Shown: one piece after another, positions 8,557 through 17,066 of the stretch
How positions within the stretch are numbered: the stretch's first letter is position 1
How the letters are laid out: every line of letters starts with the position of its first letter
Source of the DNA: Agromyces cavernae
GTDB taxonomy: Bacteria > Actinomycetota > Actinomycetes > Actinomycetales > Microbacteriaceae
Direction: 5' to 3'
Assembly (NCBI RefSeq): GCF_021044935.1
Contig: NZ_JAJNMP010000004.1
Span: 434,001-498,000 of the forward strand
Length of the DNA: 64,000 nt
Notes under the pieces: model-generated
What the model was told of the DNA's origin: nothing
Database searches by the model: none
What the model saw: only the letters and a program-made list of their open reading frames with translations
Position numbers and translations under genes: made by a program

Positions 8557-9858
8557 TCAGCGGGTGATGCGGTCGGCGATGAGCGGCCCACCGTCCTCGA
8601 CCGGGTCGCCCGCCGTGCCGATGCGCCAGGCACCCTCGACCGCCTCGAGCGCCCGGTCGAACCGTGCGGCGTCGTCGGCGTGGAGTGTGAACAGCGGCTG
8701 ACCGGGACGCACGTCGTCGCCCGGCTTCGCGTGCAGGTCGATGCCCGCCGCATGGTGCACCGGATCCTCTTTGCGAGCACGGCCCGCGCCGAGTCGCCAC
8801 GCGGCGATGCCGAACGGCAGTGCCTGCTGCTCGACGAGCACACCGTCGCGGTCGGCCGTCACCACGTGCTGCTCACGAGCGACCGGCAGTGCCGCGTCGG
8901 GATCGCCGCCCTGCGCCGAGATCGCGCGCCGCCAGGTGTCCATGGCCCGGCCGTCGTCGAGCGCCGACTCGACGTCGGCATCGGGTTGCCCGGCGAGGTC
9001 GAGCATCTCGCGCGCGAGCGCGATGGTGAGCTCGCGCACATCGGCGGGCCCGCCGCCGGCGAGCACCTCGACCGACTCGCGCACCTCGTTGGCGTTGCCG
9101 ATCGTGAGGCCCAGCGGCACGTTCATGTTCGTGAGCAGAGCGGATGTCGCGACCCCGGCGTCTTCGCCGAGCTCGACCATCGTGCGTGCGAGCTCGCGGG
9201 AGCGCTCGATGTCGGTGAGGAAGGCCCCCGACCCGAACTTCACGTCGAGTACGAGCGCGCCGGTGCCCTCGGCGATCTTCTTCGACATGATCGAGGAGGC
9301 GATCAGCGGGATCGCCTCGACCGTGCCCGTGATGTCGCGCAGCGCGTACAGCTTCTTGTCGGCGGGCGCGAGGCCCGCGCCCGCGGCGCAGATGACTCCG
9401 CCGACATCGCGCAGCTGCGCGAACATCTCGTCGTTCGTGAGATCGGCCCGCCACCCCGGGATCGACTCGAGCTTGTCGAGCGTCCCGCCCGTGTGTCCGA
9501 GCCCGCGGCCCGAGAGCTGCGGCACGGCCACGCCGAACGACGCGACGAGCGGCATGAGCGGCAGCGTGATCTTGTCGCCGACTCCGCCCGTGGAGTGCTT
9601 GTCGCTCGTGGGCTTGCCGAGCCCCGAGAAGTCCATGCGCTCGCCGCTCGCGATCATCGCCATGGTCAGGTCCCGGATCTCGCGTCGCGACATGCCGTTG
9701 AGGAAGATCGCCATCGTCATCGCGGACATCTGCTCGTCGGCGACGTAGCCGCGGGTGTACGCGTCGACGAGCCAGTCGATCTCGGCGGTCTCGAGCTCGC
9801 GGCCGTCGCGCTTCGCGCGGATCAGGTCGACGGCGTCGAAGGCTTCGATGGCGCTCAT
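8557..9858 (-). CDS. deoA: Thymidine (pyrimidine-nucleoside) phosphorylase
   Basis: Phosphorolyses thymidine/deoxyuridine to base and deoxyribose-1-phosphate. The 433-residue product has the glycosyltransferase family 3 features 'SDKHSTGGVGDKITL' (phosphate/pyrimidine site, about 85-99) and the family signature 'SGRGLGHTGGTLDKLESIPG' (about 113-132). The ATG at 9858 overlaps the cdd stop by 4 nt (ATGA), so a longer upstream reading is excluded. The operon order cdd-deoA couples deamination of cytidine/deoxycytidine to cleavage of the resulting uridine compounds. Confidence 0.95.
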   Translation of the reverse strand: MSAIEAFDAVDLIRAKRDGRELETAEIDWLVDAYTRGYVADEQMSAMTMAIFLNGMSRREIRDLTMAMIASGERMDFSGLGKPTSDKHSTGGVGDKITLPLMPLVASFGVAVPQLSGRGLGHTGGTLDKLESIPGWRADLTNDEMFAQLRDVGGVICAAGAGLAPADKKLYALRDITGTVEAIPLIASSIMSKKIAEGTGALVLDVKFGSGAFLTDIERSRELARTMVELGEDAGVATSALLTNMNVPLGLTIGNANEVRESVEVLAGGGPADVRELTIALAREMLDLAGQPDADVESALDDGRAMDTWRRAISAQGGDPDAALPVAREQHVVTADRDGVLVEQQALPFGIAAWRLGAGRARKEDPVHHAAGIDLHAKPGDDVRPGQPLFTLHADDAARFDRALEAVEGAWRIGTAGDPVEDGGPLIADRITR

Positions 9859-10274
9859 GCGTGGTCTCCTCGGTAGTCGGCGAGCTGGCGCGGGCCGAAG
9901 GCGTCGGGCAGCACCTCGTCGATGGTCTTGAGGCCCGAGACGGTGTCGAGCACCATGCCCTCGGCCGAGTGCTCGTAGAGCAGCTGCCGGCACCGGCCGC
10001 ACGGCATGAGCGTGGCACCGTGGCCGTCGACGCACGTGAACGCCACGAGCCGGCCCCCGCCCGACATGATGAGCGCCGACACGAGCGAGCACTCGGCGCA
10101 CAGCGTGACACCGTACGACGCGTTCTCGACGTTGCACCCGCTCACGACGCGGCCGTCGTCGACGACGGCGGCCGCGCCGACCGGGAACTCCGAGTACGGC
10201 ACGTACGCCTTCGCCATGGCTTCGCGGGCGCGCTCGCGCAGGTCTGCCCAGTCGATCGGATCCGTTGCGGTCAT
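9855..10274 (-). CDS. cdd: Cytidine deaminase
   Basis: Zinc enzyme converting (deoxy)cytidine to (deoxy)uridine. The 139-residue protein is the tetrameric short form. The zinc ligands and proton-shuttle Glu are in 'GVTLCAECS' (C59, E61) and 'MPCGRCRQ' (C92, C95). The ATG at 10274 is preceded by GGGAG 8-9 nt upstream; an upstream in-frame extension has no support. It overlaps deoA by 4 nt and lies 59 nt after the nucleoside ABC permease gene, completing an import-then-catabolise operon. Confidence 0.95.
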   Translation of the reverse strand: MTATDPIDWADLRERAREAMAKAYVPYSEFPVGAAAVVDDGRVVSGCNVENASYGVTLCAECSLVSALIMSGGGRLVAFTCVDGHGATLMPCGRCRQLLYEHSAEGMVLDTVSGLKTIDEVLPDAFGPRQLADYRGDHA

Positions 10275-10332
10275 GGTTCTGCTCCCGTTCAGGCGGATCG
10301 GTGCGACGGATGCCCCGTGGCGGGGCACGGCG

Positions 10333-11646
10333 TCAGGATTTGATGTACGGCTTGCCGTCGGCGGCCGGCGCACGGGACTTTCCGACGAGCCCGGCGACGG
10401 CGAAGATCGTCACGACGTACGGCAGCATGAGCATGAACTCGCTCGGCACCGGTGATCCGATGACCGACAGCGTGTTCTGCAGGTTCGACGCGAAGCCGAA
10501 GAGCAGCGCCGCGAGCGTCGCCTTGATCGGATCCCACTGGCCGAAGATCACGGCGGCGAGGGCGATGAAGCCCGCGCCTGCGGTCATCTCCTTATTGAAG
10601 GCGATGCCCGAGCCGATCGTGAAGAACGTGCCGCCGAGGCCGGCGATCGCGCCGGCCAGTGCGACGTTCCAGAACCGGGTGCGGTTGACCTTGATGCCGA
10701 CGGTGTCGGCGGCCTGCGGGTGCTCGCCCACGGCTCGCACGCGCAGGCCCCACCTCGTGTGGAAGAGGCCGATGTAGACGAGGGCGACCGCCGCGTACAT
10801 GAGGTAGACGATGATCGTCTGCTGGAAGAACACGGGGCCGATGATCGGGATGTCGCCGAGCACGGGGATGTGCAGCCGGTCGAACCTCGGCGGCGTGTTC
10901 ATGGCGGCGGCGTTCGGCGCGAGCACCTGCGAGAAGAAGAAGCTCGTGAGGCCGACGACGAGCACGTTGAGCACGACGCCGACGATGACCTGGTCGACGA
11001 AGTACTTGATCGCGAACGCGGCGAGCACCATGCCGACGAGCATGCCGGAGACCATCGCCGCGATCGTGCCCGCGATGAGCGCGAACCACTGCTGGCCCGT
11101 CGATGTGTTGACGACCGACGCGACGACCGCCCCGGTGAATGCTCCGGAGAGCAGCTGGGCCTCGATCGCGATGTTGACCACGCCCGCCCGCTCGCCGATG
11201 ACGCCCGCGAGCGATCCGTAGATGAGCGGCACGGCGAGGCTCAGCGATCCGAACAGCAGGCCGATCATCGGCAGCGACGCCCCGGCACCGGCCCAGGTGA
11301 GGAACCCGAACATGAAGAGGATCGCGAAGACGACGACGAGCCAGAGCGGCACGCGACGCTTCGAGCGCACGAGCAGCACCGAGTACAGCGTGCTCACGGC
11401 GAGGAGCGCGACGACCGCCCAGAGGGCCTGCATCACGGGCACGGTGAGGTCGGGCACCTGGATCGCATCGGACTCGCGCGACCAGCGAAAGGTCGTCTCG
11501 CCGGGGCGCGGTGCGAACACCGCGAGGGCGAGCGCGATGAGGGTGAAGATCGCGAAGGCGATCGGGGCCTTCCAGCTCGTCACGACGGTCGTGGCGAGGG
11601 CGTCGGGCTGCGGCGCGATGCGGTGGTGCTCTACCGTCTTGCTCAT
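10333..11646 (-). CDS. Nucleoside ABC transporter permease (second of two)
   Basis: Inner-membrane subunit of a BMP-type nucleoside importer (branched-chain/ribose permease fold, BPD_transp_2). The 437-residue protein has about ten hydrophobic segments. The characteristic 'PLIYGSLAGVIGERAGVVNIAIEAQ' region lies near residues 145-170 (split by its helices), and the cytoplasmic loop is 'RWGLRVRAVGEHPQAADTVGI'. The ATG at 11646 overlaps the preceding permease stop by 4 nt. Together with 11643-13025 and the ATPase at 13022 it matches the YufOPQ/NupABC arrangement known to import nucleosides. The cdd gene follows downstream. Confidence 0.9.
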   Translation of the reverse strand: MSKTVEHHRIAPQPDALATTVVTSWKAPIAFAIFTLIALALAVFAPRPGETTFRWSRESDAIQVPDLTVPVMQALWAVVALLAVSTLYSVLLVRSKRRVPLWLVVVFAILFMFGFLTWAGAGASLPMIGLLFGSLSLAVPLIYGSLAGVIGERAGVVNIAIEAQLLSGAFTGAVVASVVNTSTGQQWFALIAGTIAAMVSGMLVGMVLAAFAIKYFVDQVIVGVVLNVLVVGLTSFFFSQVLAPNAAAMNTPPRFDRLHIPVLGDIPIIGPVFFQQTIIVYLMYAAVALVYIGLFHTRWGLRVRAVGEHPQAADTVGIKVNRTRFWNVALAGAIAGLGGTFFTIGSGIAFNKEMTAGAGFIALAAVIFGQWDPIKATLAALLFGFASNLQNTLSVIGSPVPSEFMLMLPYVVTIFAVAGLVGKSRAPAADGKPYIKS

Positions 11647-13025
11647 TTCGCCTGCACCCCCTTCGTGTCGGCCTTGCGAGATCGTTTCGGCCTGGAGCCG
11701 GGCTGGGGAAGGCCGAAGATCGTGCGCACGAGCGGCGGCGCCGCGATGAAGAGCACGATGAGCGACTGCACGACGAGCACGATCTCGATCGGCACGCCCT
11801 CGGCCGCCTGCATCGCGAAGCCGCCCGCCTTGAACGCGCCGAAGAGGATGCCTGCGGCGAAGGTGCCCCACGGGGTCGATCGGCCGAGCAGGGCGACCGT
11901 GATCGCGTCGAATCCGATGCCCGCATCGATGCCCGCCGTGAATCCGGTCGTGACCGTGCCGAGCACCTGGCTCACGCCTGCGAGACCGAGCAACGCTCCG
12001 GAGATGAGCATCGCGTAGAAGTACATGCCCTTCACGTTGATGCCCGCGACCCGCGCCGCGTTGGGGTTGATGCCGACCGCGCGGAACTTGAAGCCGAGGC
12101 TCGAGCGGCTGAGGATCCACCAGACGACGATCGTCGCGAGGATCGCGAGGATGAACCCGAAGTGCAGGTTGAACTGCGGGCCCAGGAGGTCGGGGAAGAT
12201 CGCGTTCGGGTTCATCGCGGGGGTCTTGGGGTTGCTGGAACCCGGCGCCTGCAGCAGGCCCTCCGTTCGCAGCATCCACGACACGAGGTAGAACGCGACG
12301 TAGTTGAGCATGATCGTCACGATGACCTCGTGGGCACCGGTGCGGGCCTTGAGGAGTCCCGCGATGCCGGCCCAGAGCGCGCCGCCGACGAGACCGCCGA
12401 TGAGGGCGACGATCATGTGGATGCCCCATGGCAGGTCGAAGCCGAAGCCGATCCAGCCGGCGACCGATGCCGCGATCAGCATCTGGCCGCGGCCACCGAT
12501 GTTGAACATGCCGACACGGAATGCGAGGGCCACGCCGAGGCCGCCGGCGATGAGCGGGGTCGCGAACGTGAGCGTCTCGGTGAGCGGACGGATGCCGGCG
12601 AGGAACGTGTCGCGGCGGAAGTTGTAGACCGCCCCCTGGAACAGGGCCGAGTAGGCGCCGCCCACCGACTCCCAGATGGCGACGAACGTGTCCCCGGGCC
12701 GAGCGAAGAAGTAGACGCTCGTCTGCTGCACGCGCTCGTCGGTGAACGCGATCATGATCGCGCCCACGATGAGGGCGAGCACGACGGCCAGCACCGAGAT
12801 GATGGCGTTGCCGGTGGCGATCTCCCGCAGCATGTTCTGCCACTTCGACGGTGGCGGGACGTCGGCGGGCTCGGCCGGCTGGCCGGGCCCCGACGCCGTG
12901 GCGCGCGCGTCGTCGGCGGCGGTGCCGCCCTCGGGCGAGGCCGCGGCGGGCTCTTCGATGGCGACGTCGGCGTCGGGTTCGTTCGCGCCGGGGGCGTCGC
13001 CCTTCGGCGGCTGGGGGTCGCTCAT
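11643..13025 (-). CDS. Nucleoside ABC transporter permease (first of two)
   Basis: Partner permease of the BMP-type nucleoside importer, 460 residues. It opens with an Ala/Pro/Glu-rich, probably disordered cytoplasmic segment (about residues 1-60), followed by roughly ten membrane helices. Family stretches include 'AFRVGMFNIGGRGQMLIAAS' and the loop 'GFKFRAVGINPNAARVAGI'. It starts at an ATG overlapping the ATPase stop by 4 nt and ends overlapping the next permease by 4 nt, so all three are translationally coupled. The disordered head is unusual for the family but keeps the codon bias of the gene. Confidence 0.9.
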   Translation of the reverse strand: MSDPQPPKGDAPGANEPDADVAIEEPAAASPEGGTAADDARATASGPGQPAEPADVPPPSKWQNMLREIATGNAIISVLAVVLALIVGAIMIAFTDERVQQTSVYFFARPGDTFVAIWESVGGAYSALFQGAVYNFRRDTFLAGIRPLTETLTFATPLIAGGLGVALAFRVGMFNIGGRGQMLIAASVAGWIGFGFDLPWGIHMIVALIGGLVGGALWAGIAGLLKARTGAHEVIVTIMLNYVAFYLVSWMLRTEGLLQAPGSSNPKTPAMNPNAIFPDLLGPQFNLHFGFILAILATIVVWWILSRSSLGFKFRAVGINPNAARVAGINVKGMYFYAMLISGALLGLAGVSQVLGTVTTGFTAGIDAGIGFDAITVALLGRSTPWGTFAAGILFGAFKAGGFAMQAAEGVPIEIVLVVQSLIVLFIAAPPLVRTIFGLPQPGSRPKRSRKADTKGVQAK

Positions 13026-14539
13026 GCGGCGGCTCCTTCTGCGGGGACCTCTCCGGCCATCATGAGGCCGAGGACGTCACGGGGGGTGTCGCCGGGGACG
13101 ATGCCGACGATGCGACCGCGGTACATGACCATGATGCGGTCGGCGAGCGCCGCGACCTCGTCGAGCTCGGTCGAGACGACGACGACGGGCACGCCGCTGT
13201 CGCGGGCGGCGACGATGCGCTTGTGGATGAACTCGATCGAGCCGACGTCGACGCCGCGCGTCGGCTGGGCCGCGACGAGCAGTCGCAGGTCGCGGCTGAG
13301 CTCGCGTGCGAGCACGACCTTCTGCTGGTTGCCGCCCGACAGGCGCTGCACGTACTCGTCGATGCCCTGCGTGCGGATGTCGAACTCCTCGACCTTCTCG
13401 CGTGCGAAGTCGGCGAGCAGCGAGCGCTGCAGGTTGCCGGCGCGAACGAAGGGCGGCGACTCGCTGCGGTCGAGCATGAGGTTCTCGGCGATCGTGAACT
13501 CCCCGACCAGCCCGTCTTCGGTGCGATCTTCGGGCACGAACCCGACGCCCGACTCGAGGATCTTGCGCACGCTCTCGCCCACGAGTTCGGTGCCGTCGAG
13601 CGTGGCCGATCCTCGCGCGTCATGTGCCAGCCCCAGCAGCGCCTCGGTGAGCTCGGTCTGGCCGTTGCCCTGCACGCCGGCGACGGCCAGGATCTCGCCG
13701 CGTCGCACCGTGAAGCTCACGTCGTTCACGACGAGTTGCCCGATGGGATCGACGACCGTCAGGTGGTCGACCACAAGCGCGTCGTCGCCGAGGTTCGGCT
13801 CGTCTTTGCGCACCGTGAGCTCGACCGCGCGACCGACCATGAGCGAGGCAAGCTCGGCGTTCGATGCAGTCGGCGATGCTTCGCCGACGACCTTGCCGAG
13901 GCGGATCACGGTGATGCGGTCGGCGACCTCTCGCACCTCGCGCAGCTTGTGCGTGATGAACACGATCGACTTGCCCTCGGCCTTGAGCTGGCGCATGATC
14001 TCCATCAGCTCATCGGTCTCTTGGGGCGTGAGCACGGCGGTCGGCTCGTCGAACACGAGCACCTTCGCGTCGCGCGAGAGCGCCTTGATGATCTCGACCC
14101 GCTGCTGCACCCCGACGGGCAGGTCTTCGATGAGCGCGTCGGGATCGACGTGGAAGCCGAACCGCGACGCGATCTCGCTCACCTTCGCCCGCGCGGCCGG
14201 CAGGTCGAGCAGTCCGCCCGCCCTCGTGGACTCGTTGCCGAGCATGACGTTCTCGGCGACCGTGAAGACGGGGATGAGCATGAAGTGCTGGTGCACCATG
14301 CCGATGCCGGCGGCCATGGCGTCGCCGGGACCCTCGAAGTGCTTCACCTCGTCGTTGAGGAGCACCTCGCCCTCGTCGGCCTGGTACAGGCCGTAGAGCA
14401 CGTTCATGAGCGTGGACTTTCCGGCACCGTTCTCGCCCAGCAGGCAGTGGATCTCGCCAGCCTCTACGGTGAGGTCGATGTGGTCGTTCGCGACCAAGCT
14501 TCCGAAACGCTTCGTGATGCCGCGAAGTTCGAGCTTCAT
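13022..14539 (-). CDS. Nucleoside ABC transporter ATP-binding protein (duplicated ATPase)
   Basis: Cytoplasmic ATPase with two fused nucleotide-binding domains, 505 residues, of the ribose/nucleoside importer group. The first domain has Walker A GENGAGKST (35-43), the Q-loop 'GMVHQHFMLIPVFTV' and a degenerate signature 'LPVGVQQRVEI'. The second domain has 'GVQGNGQTEL' in place of a Walker A lysine motif and a full signature 'LSGGNQQKVVLARELS' near 405. Degeneration of one site is normal in this family. A TAGGAT hexamer 7 nt before the ATG suggests its own leaderless promoter, beyond the hairpin that follows the BMP lipoprotein gene. Confidence 0.93.
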   Translation of the reverse strand: MKLELRGITKRFGSLVANDHIDLTVEAGEIHCLLGENGAGKSTLMNVLYGLYQADEGEVLLNDEVKHFEGPGDAMAAGIGMVHQHFMLIPVFTVAENVMLGNESTRAGGLLDLPAARAKVSEIASRFGFHVDPDALIEDLPVGVQQRVEIIKALSRDAKVLVFDEPTAVLTPQETDELMEIMRQLKAEGKSIVFITHKLREVREVADRITVIRLGKVVGEASPTASNAELASLMVGRAVELTVRKDEPNLGDDALVVDHLTVVDPIGQLVVNDVSFTVRRGEILAVAGVQGNGQTELTEALLGLAHDARGSATLDGTELVGESVRKILESGVGFVPEDRTEDGLVGEFTIAENLMLDRSESPPFVRAGNLQRSLLADFAREKVEEFDIRTQGIDEYVQRLSGGNQQKVVLARELSRDLRLLVAAQPTRGVDVGSIEFIHKRIVAARDSGVPVVVVSTELDEVAALADRIMVMYRGRIVGIVPGDTPRDVLGLMMAGEVPAEGAAA

Positions 14540-14656
14540 GTTCCCGATCCTAGTGATTCGACTGCATCCGTTGCAGTCGCTGCGCGAATGTTGAACGCGT
14601 CGGATGTCGCGTGCTCAGATGTGGTGACGACACCCGAGCACACGCCCCGACACGCG

Positions 14657-14692
14657 GAGCGGGGAGGCCGGCAGCCGCCGACCTCCCCGCTC
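14657..14692 (-). terminator. Strong hairpin between the BMP lipoprotein gene and the ABC ATPase gene
   Basis: Perfect 11-bp stem GAGCGGGGAGG / CCTCCCCGCTC with a 14-nt loop and no U-tract. It sits just after the BMP stop and upstream of the ATPase promoter. It could end most BMP transcripts or stabilise their 3' end, giving more receptor than transporter. Confidence 0.65.
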
Positions 14693-14705
14693 GCATGCCC
14701 TCGGG

Positions 14706-15797
14706 TCAGCCCGCGAGGTAGGACTCGACGGTCACGTCGCCCGCGATGATCGCGGCCTGCAGGTCGTCGAGCTCGCCCTGGAGCGTGTCGGAGACCGCGG
14801 TCTCGAAGTCGTGGAACGGCGCGATGCCGACGCCTTCGTTCTCGAGCGTGCCGATGTAGGGCGCGGGGTCGAACTCACCGTTGCCCGCAGCGAGCACGGA
14901 CTCGTAGGTGGCGACATCGATCTGCTTGAGGATCGAGGTGAGCATGAGGTCGGCGACCGACGGGTCGGTCTCGGTGAAGTCGGCGTCGACACCGATCATC
15001 GCGATGTCGCGGCCGGCCTCGCGCATCGCCGCCGCGGCCGACTGGTAGATCGGGCCGCCGACGGGCAGCAGCACGTCGACCTCCTGGTCGATCAGGCTCT
15101 GCGCGGTCTGGCGAGCGGTGTCGTTCGCCTCGAAGCCACCGGTGAAGAGGCCGTCGGTGCCGTCCCAGCCGAGGACCGTGACCGCCTTGCCCTTCTCTTC
15201 GGCGTAGTAGTCGACGCCCTGCTTGAAGCCGTCCATGAAGATCGACACGGTCGGGAAGTTCATGCCGCCGAAGGTGCCGACCTTGTTGGTCGTCGTGAAG
15301 TCGGCCGCCGCGTAGCCGGCGAGGAACGCCGCCTGCGCGGTGTCGAAGAGGATCGGCTTGATGTTCGGGGCGTCGATCTCGCCGTTGAAGTCGTTGTCGG
15401 CCGCGTCGTCGATGATGACGTACTCGAGGTCGGGGTTCGCGAGCGCGGACTCGACCGTGGCGGCCGAGAGCGCGAAGCCCACCGTGACGATCAGGTCGCA
15501 GCCCTGGTCGACGAGGCTGACGAGGTTGGGCGCGTAGTCGGTCTCGGCCTGCGACTCGACCGTGATCGGCTCGACGCCGAGCTCTTCGGATGCCTGCGTG
15601 AGGCCCTCGAAGCTGAGCTGGTTGAACGACTTGTCGTCGAACCCGCCCGCGTCGGACACCATGCACGGCTGGAAGTCGGGCACCGCGGCCCCGGTCTCAG
15701 TCGATTCCTCGGGGGCCGACGCACAGCCGGCGAGCAGCGCGGCTGCGCCCAACAGCGAAAGGCCGCCGAGGGCCGCCTTCTTGGTCATGACCTTCAC
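14706..15797 (-). CDS. BMP-family nucleoside-binding lipoprotein (operon receptor)
   Basis: Surface lipoprotein that captures nucleosides for the adjacent ABC importer (Bmp/Med/PnrA family, periplasmic-binding fold type I). It has 363 residues and lipobox LLAGC with Cys25. Family motifs are 'VSDAGGFDDKSFNQ' at the N-terminus of the mature protein, 'GFALSAATVESA', 'VGTFGGMNFPTVSIFMDGF' and 'VGGPIYQSAAAAM'. The GTG start at 15797 has GGAGG 7 nt upstream, favouring it over the ATG three codons later. It is separated from the ATPase gene by a strong hairpin, and a perfect palindrome lies 126 nt upstream. Confidence 0.92.
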   Translation of the reverse strand: MKVMTKKAALGGLSLLGAAALLAGCASAPEESTETGAAVPDFQPCMVSDAGGFDDKSFNQLSFEGLTQASEELGVEPITVESQAETDYAPNLVSLVDQGCDLIVTVGFALSAATVESALANPDLEYVIIDDAADNDFNGEIDAPNIKPILFDTAQAAFLAGYAAADFTTTNKVGTFGGMNFPTVSIFMDGFKQGVDYYAEEKGKAVTVLGWDGTDGLFTGGFEANDTARQTAQSLIDQEVDVLLPVGGPIYQSAAAAMREAGRDIAMIGVDADFTETDPSVADLMLTSILKQIDVATYESVLAAGNGEFDPAPYIGTLENEGVGIAPFHDFETAVSDTLQGELDDLQAAIIAGDVTVESYLAG

Positions 15798-15922
15798 AGT
15801 GTCCTCCAGAGTCCTGCTGCCCCATCGGTCCGGGGGCGTTCGAGGTCACGTTACCGAAAGTTGCATCGCACGCCATGGTGGTTTGCGCCGGTGCGACCCA
15901 ATGGTTATGAAGACGCGATCTT

Positions 15923-15938
15923 CTGCTCATATGAGCAG
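15923..15938. promoter_or_regulatory. 16-bp perfect palindrome upstream of the BMP gene (candidate operator)
   Basis: CTGCTCATATGAGCAG is a perfect palindrome in the gap between the two BMP genes. It closely resembles the glycerol operator TGCACATATGTGCA (30989-31002); the cores differ at two symmetrical positions. Binding by a SorC/DeoR-type regulator of nucleoside uptake is inferred. Confidence 0.5.
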
Positions 15939-15987
15939 CACGGAGGTCCCTCGAACAGGGGTGGCCGGCCGGTCGGCCTGCGCTCGA

Positions 15988-17049
15988 TCAGGGGGCGCTG
16001 GGCGATTCGACCACGATGTCGCCGGCGATGATCGCCGCCCGAAGCCCCTCGATCTCGGCGTCGAGTTCGGCCGAGACGAGCGGCGCGAGGTCGTGGTACG
16101 GCGCGATCTCGACGCCGCCGTTCTCGAGCGTGCCGACGTACGCCTCGTTGACGAACGAGTCGTCGACGACGTCACCGACGATCTCGACCATCGCGTCCTG
16201 CGTGTTCTTCAGCACACTCGTGAGGATCACGGGCCGGAACGCCTCGGTGAGGGTCTCGTACCCGTCGCTGTCGACCCAGATGACCGAGACCCCGCCGCGC
16301 TCGACGGCCGCCGACGCCGCCCCCTCGCCGACCTGCCCGGCCACGGGGAGGATCACGTCGGCGCCCTGGTCGATGAACCCCTCGCTCAGGGCCTTGCCCT
16401 TGTTGATGTCCTCGAAGTCGCCCGTGAACGCGCCGTCCTGCGCCGCCTTGTCCCAGCCGAGGGCGCGCACGTTCGTGCCGTGCGCCTCGTTGTACTTGGC
16501 GACGCCGTCGACGAAGCCGTCCATGAACAGGGTCACGGGCGGCTGGTTGCCGCCGCCGAACGTGGCGACGACGCCGGTCTTCGAGACTCCCGCCGCGAGG
16601 TAGCCCGCGAGGTACGACGCCTGGGCGGTGTCGAAGATGACGGGCTTCACGTTGGGCGCCGTGACGATCTCGTCGACGATCGCGAACGCGAGGTCGGGGT
16701 TCTTGCCGGCCTGGTCGAGCGTGGACTCGGCCAGTTCGAACCCGACCGTGACGACGAGCTCGCAACCCGACCCGACGGCCTGCTCGACGTTGGGGGCGAG
16801 ATCGGTCTCGCCGGTCGAGACGAGCGCCTCGGCCTCGACGCCGAACTCGTCTTCGGCCGCCTGCAGGCCCTCCCACGTCGACTGGTTGAACGAACGGTCC
16901 TCGAGGCCGCCGGAGTTCGTCACCATGCGAACGCACGTCTCGGATGCCGCGACCCCGTCGCCCGCGTCGGGTGCGGGTGCGCACGAGACGAGCAGAGCGG
17001 ATGTCGCGACCAGCACGGCCCCGACGGTGAAACGCCGACCCTGGGACAT
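15988..17049 (-). CDS. Second BMP-family nucleoside-binding lipoprotein
   Basis: Paralogue of the neighbouring receptor, 353 residues, with lipobox LVSC (Cys23). Shared landmarks are 'VTNSGGLEDRSFNQ', 'VVTVGFELAESTLDQ', 'VATFGGGNQPPVTLFMDGF' and 'ILPVAGQVGEGAASAA'. It lies 17 nt after manC on the same strand and is separated from the first BMP gene by 190 nt. The pair probably widens ligand range while sharing one permease/ATPase set, which is inference. Start ATG at 17049. Confidence 0.9.
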   Translation of the reverse strand: MSQGRRFTVGAVLVATSALLVSCAPAPDAGDGVAASETCVRMVTNSGGLEDRSFNQSTWEGLQAAEDEFGVEAEALVSTGETDLAPNVEQAVGSGCELVVTVGFELAESTLDQAGKNPDLAFAIVDEIVTAPNVKPVIFDTAQASYLAGYLAAGVSKTGVVATFGGGNQPPVTLFMDGFVDGVAKYNEAHGTNVRALGWDKAAQDGAFTGDFEDINKGKALSEGFIDQGADVILPVAGQVGEGAASAAVERGGVSVIWVDSDGYETLTEAFRPVILTSVLKNTQDAMVEIVGDVVDDSFVNEAYVGTLENGGVEIAPYHDLAPLVSAELDAEIEGLRAAIIAGDIVVESPSAP

Positions 17050-17066
17050 CCGCTACCTCGTTTCTG

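Noticed and set aside
10333-12843. Single 836-residue fusion of two nucleoside permeases
   Set aside because: The first 400 codons are an out-of-frame shadow of the upstream permease. The true gene starts at 11646, overlapping the upstream stop by 4 nt.
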